Origin: SHZI01 sp031409515
GTDB lineage: Bacteria > Pseudomonadota > Gammaproteobacteria > Steroidobacterales > GCA-2729495
Reading direction: 5' to 3'
NCBI GenBank assembly: GCA_031409515.1
Contig: JANNXJ010000011.1
Location: 1-15,700 of the forward strand
Length of the DNA: 15,700 bases
Under the pieces are notes generated by a model that saw only the letters and a program-made list of their open reading frames with translations, had not been told where the DNA came from and ran no database searches. Positions 1 to 6,514 of this stretch are shown here, in pieces (positions within the stretch are counted from its first letter, which is position 1; each line of letters starts with the position of its first letter). Both the position numbers and the translations under genes were made by a program.

Positions 1-80
1 GTACCGGACCTTAGTTTGGTTAGTTTTTTAGTTGTCGCATTTGCAACAACTAAACAACTAACAAAACTAAGGTCCGGTAC
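1..80. repeat. 80-bp near-perfect inverted repeat (long palindrome)
   Basis: The two 40-bp arms (1-40 and 41-80) are reverse complements at 36 of 40 positions. The mismatched pairs are 18/63, 26/55, 36/45 and 40/41. There is essentially no spacer, so the RNA would form a long stem closed by a loop of about 4 bases. The outer 10 bases (GTACCGGACC) are GC-rich and perfectly paired, while the rest is AT-rich, unlike the GC-rich surroundings. Each arm carries three copies of one hexamer: TTAGTT at 11-16, 20-25 and 28-33, mirrored as AACTAA at 48-53, 56-61 and 65-70. It begins 15 bases beyond the copB stop codon. It does not match an integron attC site, whose core would be RYYYAAC/GTTRRRY. The palindrome could extend one base left of the window. 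Its function is unknown: terminator, MITE-like repeat or protein-binding site are all possible. Confidence 0.9.
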
Positions 81-93
81 CTTTTTCCTTTTT
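1..93 (+). terminator. Possible (bidirectional) intrinsic terminator formed by the palindrome
   Basis: On the plus strand the long stem is followed directly by two T-tracts (82-86 and 89-93), the layout of a rho-independent terminator for a gene entering from the left, convergent with copB. Read on the minus strand, the same bases give A-tracts before the stem at the end of the cop genes. A downstream T-tract on that side would lie outside the window. The stem is much longer than typical terminators, so this role is inferred and may not be its only one. Confidence 0.35.
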
Positions 94-95
94 CC

Positions 96-821
96 CTAAA
101 ACCACACGCGGAGGCCGGCAACCAGGCGCGTGTCCCTCACCGCCTCGTCAGCATCCCCGGCAAAATCAGCGGTGTCACCAAACTTCCCGCTCCACTCCAC
201 GCCGACATAAGGCGCGAACTCGCGGCGAATCTCGTAGCGCAGGCGCAGGCCCAGCTCCAGCTGACTCAGGCCGCTGCCTATACCGAGGTCCGCATCATCC
301 CTGCCGAAGGCCTCAAGCTCGGCCCGGGGCACGAGGATCCACCGGTTGGTGAGCAGGATCTCGTAGTCGGACTCCAGGCGTGTACCAAATTGCCCCCGCT
401 CGCCACCAAAAAGATCGGCCTCGATGTGGAAACGGTAGGGCGCGGTCCCCTGCACGCCGATCAGTCCATAGGTCTGGCCCGGACCCGTGCCGAAGTCCTC
501 CCGCAGCCCGGCTACCAGATCCCACCAGGCGGCAACCGGTTTGGACCAGAGCAACTCGGCGCGGCCGCCCTCCACTTGCCCGCTGGTCATCTCGCCCTCG
601 GACCGGAACAGCGCCCGCCCGGTATCGTGGCCAACCCAGGCAGACACGTTCCAGGCCAGCGCGTCATCCGGTGACGCGTTCTGCCATTCCAGCTGGTCCG
701 CCAGCACCATCCACACCAGGGGATCGTCGTTCATGTGCCCCTCATGCCCCATGTCCTCCGCCAGCACTGCAGGCTGATGAAGGCCCGTCAGCAGCAGCGC
801 CACAACCATAAATCTAGTCAT
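96..821 (-). CDS. copB: CopB, outer-membrane copper resistance protein
   Basis: This is a PcoB/CopB-family outer-membrane protein of 241 residues, thought to bind or sequester copper alongside the CopA oxidase. A signal peptide of about 20 residues (hydrophobic VALLLTGL, cleavage near AVLA/ED) is followed by a short Met/His patch, MGHEGHM. The rest is family-like: DPLVWMVLADQLEW, then alternating beta strands with W, G and Y, ending in VWF, a C-terminal phenylalanine as in beta-barrel outer-membrane proteins. It is shorter than the roughly 300-residue Pseudomonas CopB because the long Met/His-rich N-terminal region is nearly absent. The ATG at 821 is chosen because a perfect GGAGGTG ribosome site lies 7 bases upstream. 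The in-frame TTG at 827 is too close to that site. The start overlaps the copA stop by 8 bases, implying translational coupling. Confidence 0.9.
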   Translation of the reverse strand: MTRFMVVALLLTGLHQPAVLAEDMGHEGHMNDDPLVWMVLADQLEWQNASPDDALAWNVSAWVGHDTGRALFRSEGEMTSGQVEGGRAELLWSKPVAAWWDLVAGLREDFGTGPGQTYGLIGVQGTAPYRFHIEADLFGGERGQFGTRLESDYEILLTNRWILVPRAELEAFGRDDADLGIGSGLSQLELGLRLRYEIRREFAPYVGVEWSGKFGDTADFAGDADEAVRDTRLVAGLRVWF

Positions 822-2601
822 CGACAAGCACCTCCCGGAACATCCCGGATTCCATGTGCATCATCAGGTGGCAGTGGTAAGCCCAGCGCCCCAGCGCATC
901 CGCACTAACCCGGTAGGTCAGCCGCTCACCGGGCTTGACGCTGATGGTGTGCTTGCGCACCTGGAAGTTGCCCTGCTCGTCTTCCAGGTCGCTCCAGAGT
1001 CCGTGCAGGTGGATCGGGTGGGTCATCATGCTGTCGTTGACCAGCACGAAGCGCACCCGGTCGCCGTAGCGCAGGCGGATCGGCCCGGCGTCCGAGGACT
1101 TCACGCCGTTGAAGGACCAGATGTAGCGCTCCATGTGCCCGGTCAGGTGCAGTTCGATGGTCTCGGTGGGTTCGCGGCCGTCCGGATCCGGAAACGTACT
1201 GTGCAGATCAGCGTAGGTGAGCACACGACGGCCGTTGTCCCGCAGCCCAACGCCGGGATCATTGAGGCGGGTGGTGGGATTCATCGCGAGCATGTCGACG
1301 CCCGGGCCGGTTTCCGTGGGCGCGTGAGTAACGGCGACGGCCCCGCTCATGTCCATCCCCGGCATGTCGGCCATGTCGTGGCCCGCGTGGGGATCCGAGG
1401 CCGGCACCGCGCTCATATCGTGGCCCGCGTGACTCATATCGTGGCCCATATCGGCCATGGTCAGCGCCACGGGCTTATCCAGACCCGGCACCACCGCCGC
1501 CATCCCCTCCCGGGGCGCCAGCGTGCCCCGGGCAAAGCCCGTGCGATCCATCGACTGGGCAAAGATCGTGTAGGCCTCGTCCCGCTCCGGCGTGACCAGC
1601 ACGTCGAAGGTCTCGGCTACAGCGATGCGGAATTCCTCGACATCGACCGGTTTGACGGGTTGCCCGTCCGCCGCAATGACGGTCATCCGCAGGCCCGGAA
1701 TGCGCACATCGAAGTAGCTCATGGCTGCCGCGTTGATGAAGCGCAGGCGCACCCGCTCCCCGGGCGCGAACAGCCCGGTCCAGTTAGCCGCCGGAGCCTG
1801 CCCGTTCATGAGGTAGGTGTAGGTGTAGCCACTCACGTCCGCGAGATCGGTGCGGTTCATGCGCATCTCGCCCCACATCGCCCGCTCCGCCAGCGCCGCG
1901 CTCAGGCCCTCGCGACGCGCATCCCGAAACAGCTCGCCCAGCGTGGGCTGATTGAAGTTGTAGTAGTCGGACTGCTTCTTGAGCTTGGCGAGAACGCGGG
2001 CCGGATTCTCGTCCGTCCAGTCCGAGAGCAGCACCACGTAGTCCCGGTCCGCAGTCACCGGATCCGGTGCCCGGGGATGAATCACCAGCGCGCCGTACAA
2101 CCCCAGCTGCTCCTGAAAACCGGAATGGCTGTGGTACCAGTAGGTGCCGGACTGACGGACCGGGAACCGGTAGGTGAAGGTCTCGCCCGGGGCGATGCCC
2201 GGGAAGCTGAGACCGGGGACGCCATCCATGTCAGTGGGCAACAGGATGCCGTGCCAGTGGATCGAGGTGGTTTCCTGCAGGTTGTTAGTCACCCGCAGCG
2301 TGACGGTCTCACCTTCCTGCCAGTGCAGGACGGGCGCGGGCAGCGAGCCGTTCACTACCACCGCTACGCGCTTGCGGTCCGTGACCTGCACGGGAAGCTC
2401 GCCGATGTTCAGCGCGAAATCCGAGCCCTTGAGGTGCGTGAGGACACGGGAATCATTGCCGCCGCTGGCCGGTTGCCAACGCACCAGCCCACCGACGAGG
2501 CCAGTCGCGGCCACCCCGAGCACAAAGCGGCGGCGGCCGGGATCAGCGGGCCCTGAGCCTGAGGGGAAATGACCGGAATTCTGCCCGTTTCGGTAGTTCA
2601 T
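814..2601 (-). CDS. copA: CopA/PcoA-type multicopper oxidase, Tat-exported
   Basis: This 595-residue periplasmic multicopper oxidase of the CopA/PcoA copper-resistance family is inferred to oxidise Cu(I) and bind excess copper. The N-terminus has a twin-arginine signal (RRRFVLG at 23-29, then a hydrophobic stretch to about 40). All four copper-ligand blocks are present: HWHG at 115-118, YWYHSHSG at 154-161, HPIHLHG at 528-534 and HCHLMMHMESGM at 576-587. C577 and M587 fit the type 1 copper ligands. A Met/His-rich loop (about 382-419) carries repeated GHDM units typical of CopA copper storage. Length is normal for the family. The ATG at 2601 follows AGGAGA (2607-2612) by 5 bases. It is upstream of and overlapping copB, and about 77 bases downstream of a small secreted CxxC protein. 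No promoter is obvious in that gap. Confidence 0.97.
   Translation of the reverse strand: MNYRNGQNSGHFPSGSGPADPGRRRFVLGVAATGLVGGLVRWQPASGGNDSRVLTHLKGSDFALNIGELPVQVTDRKRVAVVVNGSLPAPVLHWQEGETVTLRVTNNLQETTSIHWHGILLPTDMDGVPGLSFPGIAPGETFTYRFPVRQSGTYWYHSHSGFQEQLGLYGALVIHPRAPDPVTADRDYVVLLSDWTDENPARVLAKLKKQSDYYNFNQPTLGELFRDARREGLSAALAERAMWGEMRMNRTDLADVSGYTYTYLMNGQAPAANWTGLFAPGERVRLRFINAAAMSYFDVRIPGLRMTVIAADGQPVKPVDVEEFRIAVAETFDVLVTPERDEAYTIFAQSMDRTGFARGTLAPREGMAAVVPGLDKPVALTMADMGHDMSHAGHDMSAVPASDPHAGHDMADMPGMDMSGAVAVTHAPTETGPGVDMLAMNPTTRLNDPGVGLRDNGRRVLTYADLHSTFPDPDGREPTETIELHLTGHMERYIWSFNGVKSSDAGPIRLRYGDRVRFVLVNDSMMTHPIHLHGLWSDLEDEQGNFQVRKHTISVKPGERLTYRVSADALGRWAYHCHLMMHMESGMFREVLVDD
829..836 (-). 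promoter_or_regulatory. Ribosome binding site of copB
   Basis: The minus-strand GGGAGGTG lies inside the end of copA. Its GGAGGTG core is fully complementary to the 3' end of 16S rRNA (CACCTCC). It sits 7 bases before the ATG at 821 and only 1 base before the TTG at 827, so it settles the copB start in favour of 821. Confidence 0.8.
1345..1458 (-). repeat. Met/His-rich GHDM repeat region inside copA
   Basis: Codons 382-419 of copA encode repeated Met/His/Asp units (MGHDMS, AGHDMS, AGHDM, DMPGMDM). At the DNA level a 15-base unit CTCATATCGTGGCCC (plus-strand sense) occurs at 1412-1426 and again at 1433-1447, exactly 21 bases apart. A related 14-base piece TCGTGGCCCGCGTG occurs at 1376-1389 and 1418-1431, 42 bases apart. 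The 7-codon register suggests expansion by in-frame duplication. Such loops bind multiple copper ions in CopA proteins. Confidence 0.8.
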
Positions 2602-2678
2602 CGAGATCTCCTGTTGCGCCAGCTACGGACCCACCCACGGCTAGGGGGCCCGGTTTCAACGAGGCGGCGGGGAGAGCG

Positions 2679-3059
2679 CTAGATGCGGAGCTGACTGAGC
2701 AGGAGATAAAGCGGCGGATCGCCGCTGCGGCGGGTCGCGACGGAACGCGACCAATGTGCCGCGAACAAAGCCTGCGACGCTGGACGCGTGAGTTCTGGCG
2801 TCAGCAGGCTGGAAAACTTTGCGACGCGATACGGGACGTCTGCCCGGCCGGAGCCAAAGGCCGGACCTTCAACCATCGAATTCGTCGTTGGGCTAGCGAC
2901 GGCGCAACTATCCGGACTGGCCATCGTCCCGCAGTGCTCGCAGTTCGCGTCCGCAGGCATCGCCACCATTGCCATCGCGCAGGGGGCAACGAACAGCTGC
3001 AGGAGCACCAATATGATGGGCCAGAACTCGCGACGGATGGACTTCACGCCCCGAACCAT
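2679..3059 (-). CDS. Small secreted CxxC protein at the head of the cop module
   Basis: A 126-residue protein that I do not recognise as a named family, although small secreted proteins of this type are common beside copA. The N-terminus is a signal peptide or anchor (FWPIILVLLQLFVAPCAMA, about residues 13-31). The mature part has NCEHC (C40, C43) and C52 as candidate metal or disulfide cysteines, and the C-terminus ends in GDPPLYLLLSQLRI. The reading frame is open back to 3305. However, the extra 82 residues are Arg/Gly/Ser-rich, lack a signal sequence and would overlap the lipoprotein gene 3103-3366, so I start at the ATG at 3059. A GTG at 3047 (VKSIRREF) is equally possible, as neither has a strong ribosome site. 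Its place before copA suggests a periplasmic copper-handling role, which is inference only. Confidence 0.65.
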   Translation of the reverse strand: MVRGVKSIRREFWPIILVLLQLFVAPCAMAMVAMPADANCEHCGTMASPDSCAVASPTTNSMVEGPAFGSGRADVPYRVAKFSSLLTPELTRPASQALFAAHWSRSVATRRSGDPPLYLLLSQLRI

Positions 3060-3102
3060 AGCACGCAACCCGTAGCCCGAGCGGCCACCCTGCAACCCCG
3101 GC

Positions 3103-3366
3103 TCACTGCGCGACAGCAGGCAGCGGCGCTGGCTCACCCGAGGGTAACCACCCCCGGCGCTCGAGACATTTCCCGACGTGCTCTTCAGTGGGTGGCAGCG
3201 CCCGCTTCTGATTCGTCGCCCCCGTGTGTTGAAAACGACACACGGACAACGCCCTGGCAAACTCAGCGCTCTGCGGTGGCGGGCGGGCTTCATCCCGCGA
3301 CGCACAACTAACTGCGCCGAAGCCGATGACGAGCACCAACAGCAAGGCTGTCCGCGGGGCTGTCAC
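3103..3366 (-). CDS. Small lipoprotein coupled to czcA
   Basis: An 87-residue predicted lipoprotein of unknown function. The signal ALLLVLVIGFGAVSC has a lipobox ending at C21, so the mature protein would be lipid-anchored. Next comes a Pro-rich linker and a compact domain with C43 and C67 (LSVCRF and HVGKCLERRGW), perhaps a disulfide pair. The start is GTG at 3366. Its GTGA overlaps the czcA TGA by 4 bases, so it is probably made by translational coupling with the pump. This coupling, the clean signal peptide and the conserved-looking KCLERRGWLP segment support a real gene over the competing frame. It might be a pump accessory or periplasmic metal binder. I know of no firm function. Confidence 0.7.
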   Translation of the reverse strand: MTAPRTALLLVLVIGFGAVSCASRDEARPPPQSAEFARALSVCRFQHTGATNQKRALPPTEEHVGKCLERRGWLPSGEPAPLPAVAQ

Positions 3367-6300
3367 TGGGTGGTTACCGCCGGTTGGGTACTGCGCACTA
3401 CGGAACTGCTATAGGCCAGCCGGTACAGCGCGGGGAGCACCAGCAAACTCAACAGGGTGGCCGAGATGATGCCGCCGATCACCACGGTGGCCAGCGGTCG
3501 CTGCACCTCCGCACCCGTGCCGGTGTTCAGCGCCATCGGCAGGAAGCCCAGACTGGCCACCAGCGCCACCATCAGGATAGGTCGCAGCCGCAGGAGCGAG
3601 CCCTCGACGATCGCTGTCTCCAGATCCTGCCCCTCTTCCAGCAACTGGCGAAATGCGGCCACCATCACAACACCGGTGAGCACTGCCACGCCCGACAGCG
3701 TGATGAAGCCGACGCCCGCCGAGATGGACAGCGGAATATCCCGCAGCCAGAGCGCCGCAACGCCGCCCGTCAGCGCGAGAGGCACGCCGCTGAAGACGAG
3801 TAGTGCATCCTTGGCAGACCCGAAGGTGAGCAGCAGCAGGCCAAAGATCAGGACCAGCGTCACCGGCACCAGCAACTGCAGACGCGCAGTGGCTGACTGC
3901 AGCTGCTCGAAGGTGCCGCCATAGTCCAGCCAGTAGCCGGGCGGTATCTCCACCTGACCGACGCGCTCCTGCACGTCGGCCACAAAGGAACCCAGATCCC
4001 GGCCACGCACGTTGGCAGCGACCACCACCCGCCGCTTGCCGTTTTCCCGATTGATCTGGTTCGGCCCCGGCTCGGTGGTTACGGTGGCCACTTCGCGGAG
4101 CGGCACGTAGCCACCATCGGGCAGCGGCACCGGGAGATTGTCCAGCGTGCGCGGGTCATTGCGGAGCCGCTCGGGCAGCCGGACAACCAGGTCGAAGCGC
4201 GCGTCACCCTCGAACACCTGCCCGACGGACTCACCACCCAACGCCATGGAGACCAGGCCCTGAACATCGGCCACGTTGATCCCGTAGCGGAACAGCAGGT
4301 CCCGCTTCGGCGTCACCGTCGTCACCGGCAGACCGGTGGTCTGTTCCAGCTTCACGTCGGCGGCCCCGGGCACGGTCTTGAGGATTTCCTCGATGCGACT
4401 GCCCACTTCGAGCAGGGTGTCCAGGTCGTCCCCGTAGACCTTGATTGCCAGGTCGGAACGCACCCCGGAGATCAGCTCGTTGAAGCGCATCTGGATCGGC
4501 TGGGTAAATTCGTAGTTGTTGCCGGGGACCCGGGTGACGGTGGCTTCGAGTTCGGCCACGAACTCTTCCTTGGTCTTGGCGGGGTCCGGCCATGCATCTC
4601 TGGGCTTCATGATGATGAAATTATCAGCGACGGAGGGCGGCATCGGATCTGTGGCCACATCGGCCGTACCCATCTTCGCGAAGATGCGTTCCACTTCCGG
4701 CAGGTTGCTGATGACCGCCTCCAGTTGCTTCTGCATGCTGATTGCCTGCTCCAGACCCGTACCGGGAATACGCATGGCGTGCATGGCGATATCGCCCTCG
4801 TCGAGGCTCGGGATGAACTCCGAGCCCAGCCGGGTTGCCAGCCAGCCGGAGGCGACGACCAGGACGACCGCCCCGGCCGCGACGGCTATCCGCTGTTGGA
4901 GCGCGAAGCCCAGAGCCGGTGCATACACGCGCTTCACGGCGGCGACGATCGGGTTCTCTTTCTCCGAGAGCCGGCCACTGAGGGCGAGAGCCACGGCGGC
5001 TGGCACGAACGTGACGGAGAGCACGAGGGCACTCAGCAGCGCCAGGACGACCGTGAAGGCCATCGGCCAGAACATCTTCCCCTCGACGCCCGTGAGGGCA
5101 AAGATCGGCAGGTTGACCAGGACCACGACGATGACGCTCACGAGGCTCGGAAGGAACACCTCCCGGGTAGCCATATAGACAGCATGTAACCGCTCCTCGG
5201 TATCCAGCAGCCGCCCCAGCTCATGCTGCCGCTGGGACAGCCGGAGCATGCAGTTCTCCACGATGATGACGGAACCGTCCACGATGAGCCCGAAATCGAG
5301 GGCACCCAGGCTCATCAGGTTGGCGCTGACACCGTTCTGCACCATGCCGGTGATCACCATCAGCATCGACAGCGGGATGACGAGCGCAGTGACCAGTGCC
5401 GCCCGAAGATTGCCGAGCAGCGCAAACAGGACGACGACCACCAGCAAGGCGCCTTCGAGCAGGTTCGTCTGCACCGTTGCGATGGTCTTGTCGACGAGAG
5501 TGGTGCGGTCATAGACGGTGCGCGCGATCAGCCCGTCCGGCAGCGTCTTGTTGACCTCCTTGAGCTTCTCGGCCGTCCGCTGGGACACCACCCGGCTGTT
5601 CTCGCCAATGAGCATGAAAACCGTGCCCAGCACCACTTCCTTGCCATCCTGGGTGGCGGCGCCCGTGCGCAGATTCCTGCCGATGCTCACCTCGGCCACA
5701 TCGCCGACAGTGACCGGCGCCCCGTTGACCTGCCGGATCACGATCCGCTCGATGTCGGTCAACCCTGTTACCTGGCCCGGCGCGCGGATGAGGTACTGGG
5801 CGCCCGACCGTTCCACGTAGCCCGCCCCGACGTTGGCGTTGTTCTTCTCCAGCGCGTCCATCAGTTCCCGGGGGGTCACGCCATAAGCGAGCACGCGCGC
5901 AGGTAGCGGGGCCACCAGGTATTGCCGCTCATAGCCACCAATCACGTTGACCTCGGTAACGCCCGGCACCTTGGACAGTTGCGGGCGGACGATCCAGTCC
6001 ATGACTTTCTTGAGATCACCACCGTCATAGAGCGTCCCGTCCGGTTTGCGGGCGCCAGCCTCGGCTTCCACCGTGAACATGTAGATTTCGCCGAGCCCCG
6101 TTGCGATCGGGCCCATTTCAGGCTCCAGCCCGGGGGGCAGCAGGCTCTTGACCTGGGCAATGCGCTCCGCCACCCGCTGCCGGGCAAAGTAAATGTCGGT
6201 GCCGTCCTCAAACACCACAGTGACCTGGGACAGGCCGTAGCGGGACAGCGAGCGGGTATAGGACAGCTTTGGCAACCCCGCCATCGCCGTCTCAATGGCA

Positions 6301-6500
6301 AAGGTCACCCGCTGTTCGGCTTCCAGTGGGGAGTAGCCCGGCGCCTCGGTGTTGATCTGCACCTGGACGTTGGTGATGTCCGGCACCGCGTCGATGGGCA
6401 GCTGCTGGTACTGGTAGATTCCCAGCGCAGCGACAAAGGCCACCACGAGCAGCACAATCCAGCGCCGCTCGATGGAGCCACGGATGATGGCGTCAATCAT
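3363..6500 (-). CDS. czcA: CzcA-type heavy-metal RND efflux pump (Zn/Co/Cd class)
   Basis: This 1045-residue inner-membrane proton antiporter of the heavy-metal-efflux RND family is the motor of a CzcCBA tripartite pump. The N-terminus is canonical: a transmembrane helix at about 13-30, then LPIDAVPDITNVQVQI. The transmembrane-4 motif DFGLIVDGSVIIVEN spans 402-416. D402, D408 and E415 fall on the same numbers as the proton-transport residues of Cupriavidus CzcA, and this motif marks the HME1 (Co/Zn/Cd) class. At the places aligned with the three copper-binding methionines of CusA it has H, V and E (in MHAM, SVADN and FNEL), arguing against Cu/Ag transport. Its ATG lies 14 bases after the czcB stop with a weak AGGTG ribosome site. 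Substrate is inferred from motifs; Zn, Co, Cd or Ni cannot be separated. Confidence 0.96.
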   Translation of the reverse strand: MIDAIIRGSIERRWIVLLVVAFVAALGIYQYQQLPIDAVPDITNVQVQINTEAPGYSPLEAEQRVTFAIETAMAGLPKLSYTRSLSRYGLSQVTVVFEDGTDIYFARQRVAERIAQVKSLLPPGLEPEMGPIATGLGEIYMFTVEAEAGARKPDGTLYDGGDLKKVMDWIVRPQLSKVPGVTEVNVIGGYERQYLVAPLPARVLAYGVTPRELMDALEKNNANVGAGYVERSGAQYLIRAPGQVTGLTDIERIVIRQVNGAPVTVGDVAEVSIGRNLRTGAATQDGKEVVLGTVFMLIGENSRVVSQRTAEKLKEVNKTLPDGLIARTVYDRTTLVDKTIATVQTNLLEGALLVVVVLFALLGNLRAALVTALVIPLSMLMVITGMVQNGVSANLMSLGALDFGLIVDGSVIIVENCMLRLSQRQHELGRLLDTEERLHAVYMATREVFLPSLVSVIVVVLVNLPIFALTGVEGKMFWPMAFTVVLALLSALVLSVTFVPAAVALALSGRLSEKENPIVAAVKRVYAPALGFALQQRIAVAAGAVVLVVASGWLATRLGSEFIPSLDEGDIAMHAMRIPGTGLEQAISMQKQLEAVISNLPEVERIFAKMGTADVATDPMPPSVADNFIIMKPRDAWPDPAKTKEEFVAELEATVTRVPGNNYEFTQPIQMRFNELISGVRSDLAIKVYGDDLDTLLEVGSRIEEILKTVPGAADVKLEQTTGLPVTTVTPKRDLLFRYGINVADVQGLVSMALGGESVGQVFEGDARFDLVVRLPERLRNDPRTLDNLPVPLPDGGYVPLREVATVTTEPGPNQINRENGKRRVVVAANVRGRDLGSFVADVQERVGQVEIPPGYWLDYGGTFEQLQSATARLQLLVPVTLVLIFGLLLLTFGSAKDALLVFSGVPLALTGGVAALWLRDIPLSISAGVGFITLSGVAVLTGVVMVAAFRQLLEEGQDLETAIVEGSLLRLRPILMVALVASLGFLPMALNTGTGAEVQRPLATVVIGGIISATLLSLLVLPALYRLAYSSSVVRSTQPAVTTQ

Positions 6501-6514
6501 TGGGTCTGCACCTG

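Noticed and set aside
1..80. Integron attC site or phage telomere-resolution site
   Set aside because: No RYYYAAC/GTTRRRY core pair was found for attC, and no integrase, cassette or protelomerase gene is present. The palindrome is kept as unexplained rather than given these names.
814..827. TTG at 827 as the copB start
   Set aside because: The strong GGAGGTG ribosome site would be only 1 base away, whereas the ATG at 821 has ideal spacing.
856..2556. Long open frame (566 codons) on the plus strand opposite copA
   Set aside because: It is the antisense of copA, whose copper-ligand motifs are unmistakable. The plus-strand product is His/Val/Arg-rich without domain or signal features, as expected from GC-biased third positions.
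2602..2678. Promoter or copper-responsive box upstream of copA
   Set aside because: TTGAAA is present on the minus strand but nothing like a -10 box follows at 16-18 bases, and no convincing dyad or CopR/CueR-type box is visible.
3060..3102. Repeated GGGTTGC and a 6-bp hairpin before the CxxC protein gene
   Set aside because: The elements are short with a wobble pair and no match to a known regulator site; likely chance in GC-rich sequence.
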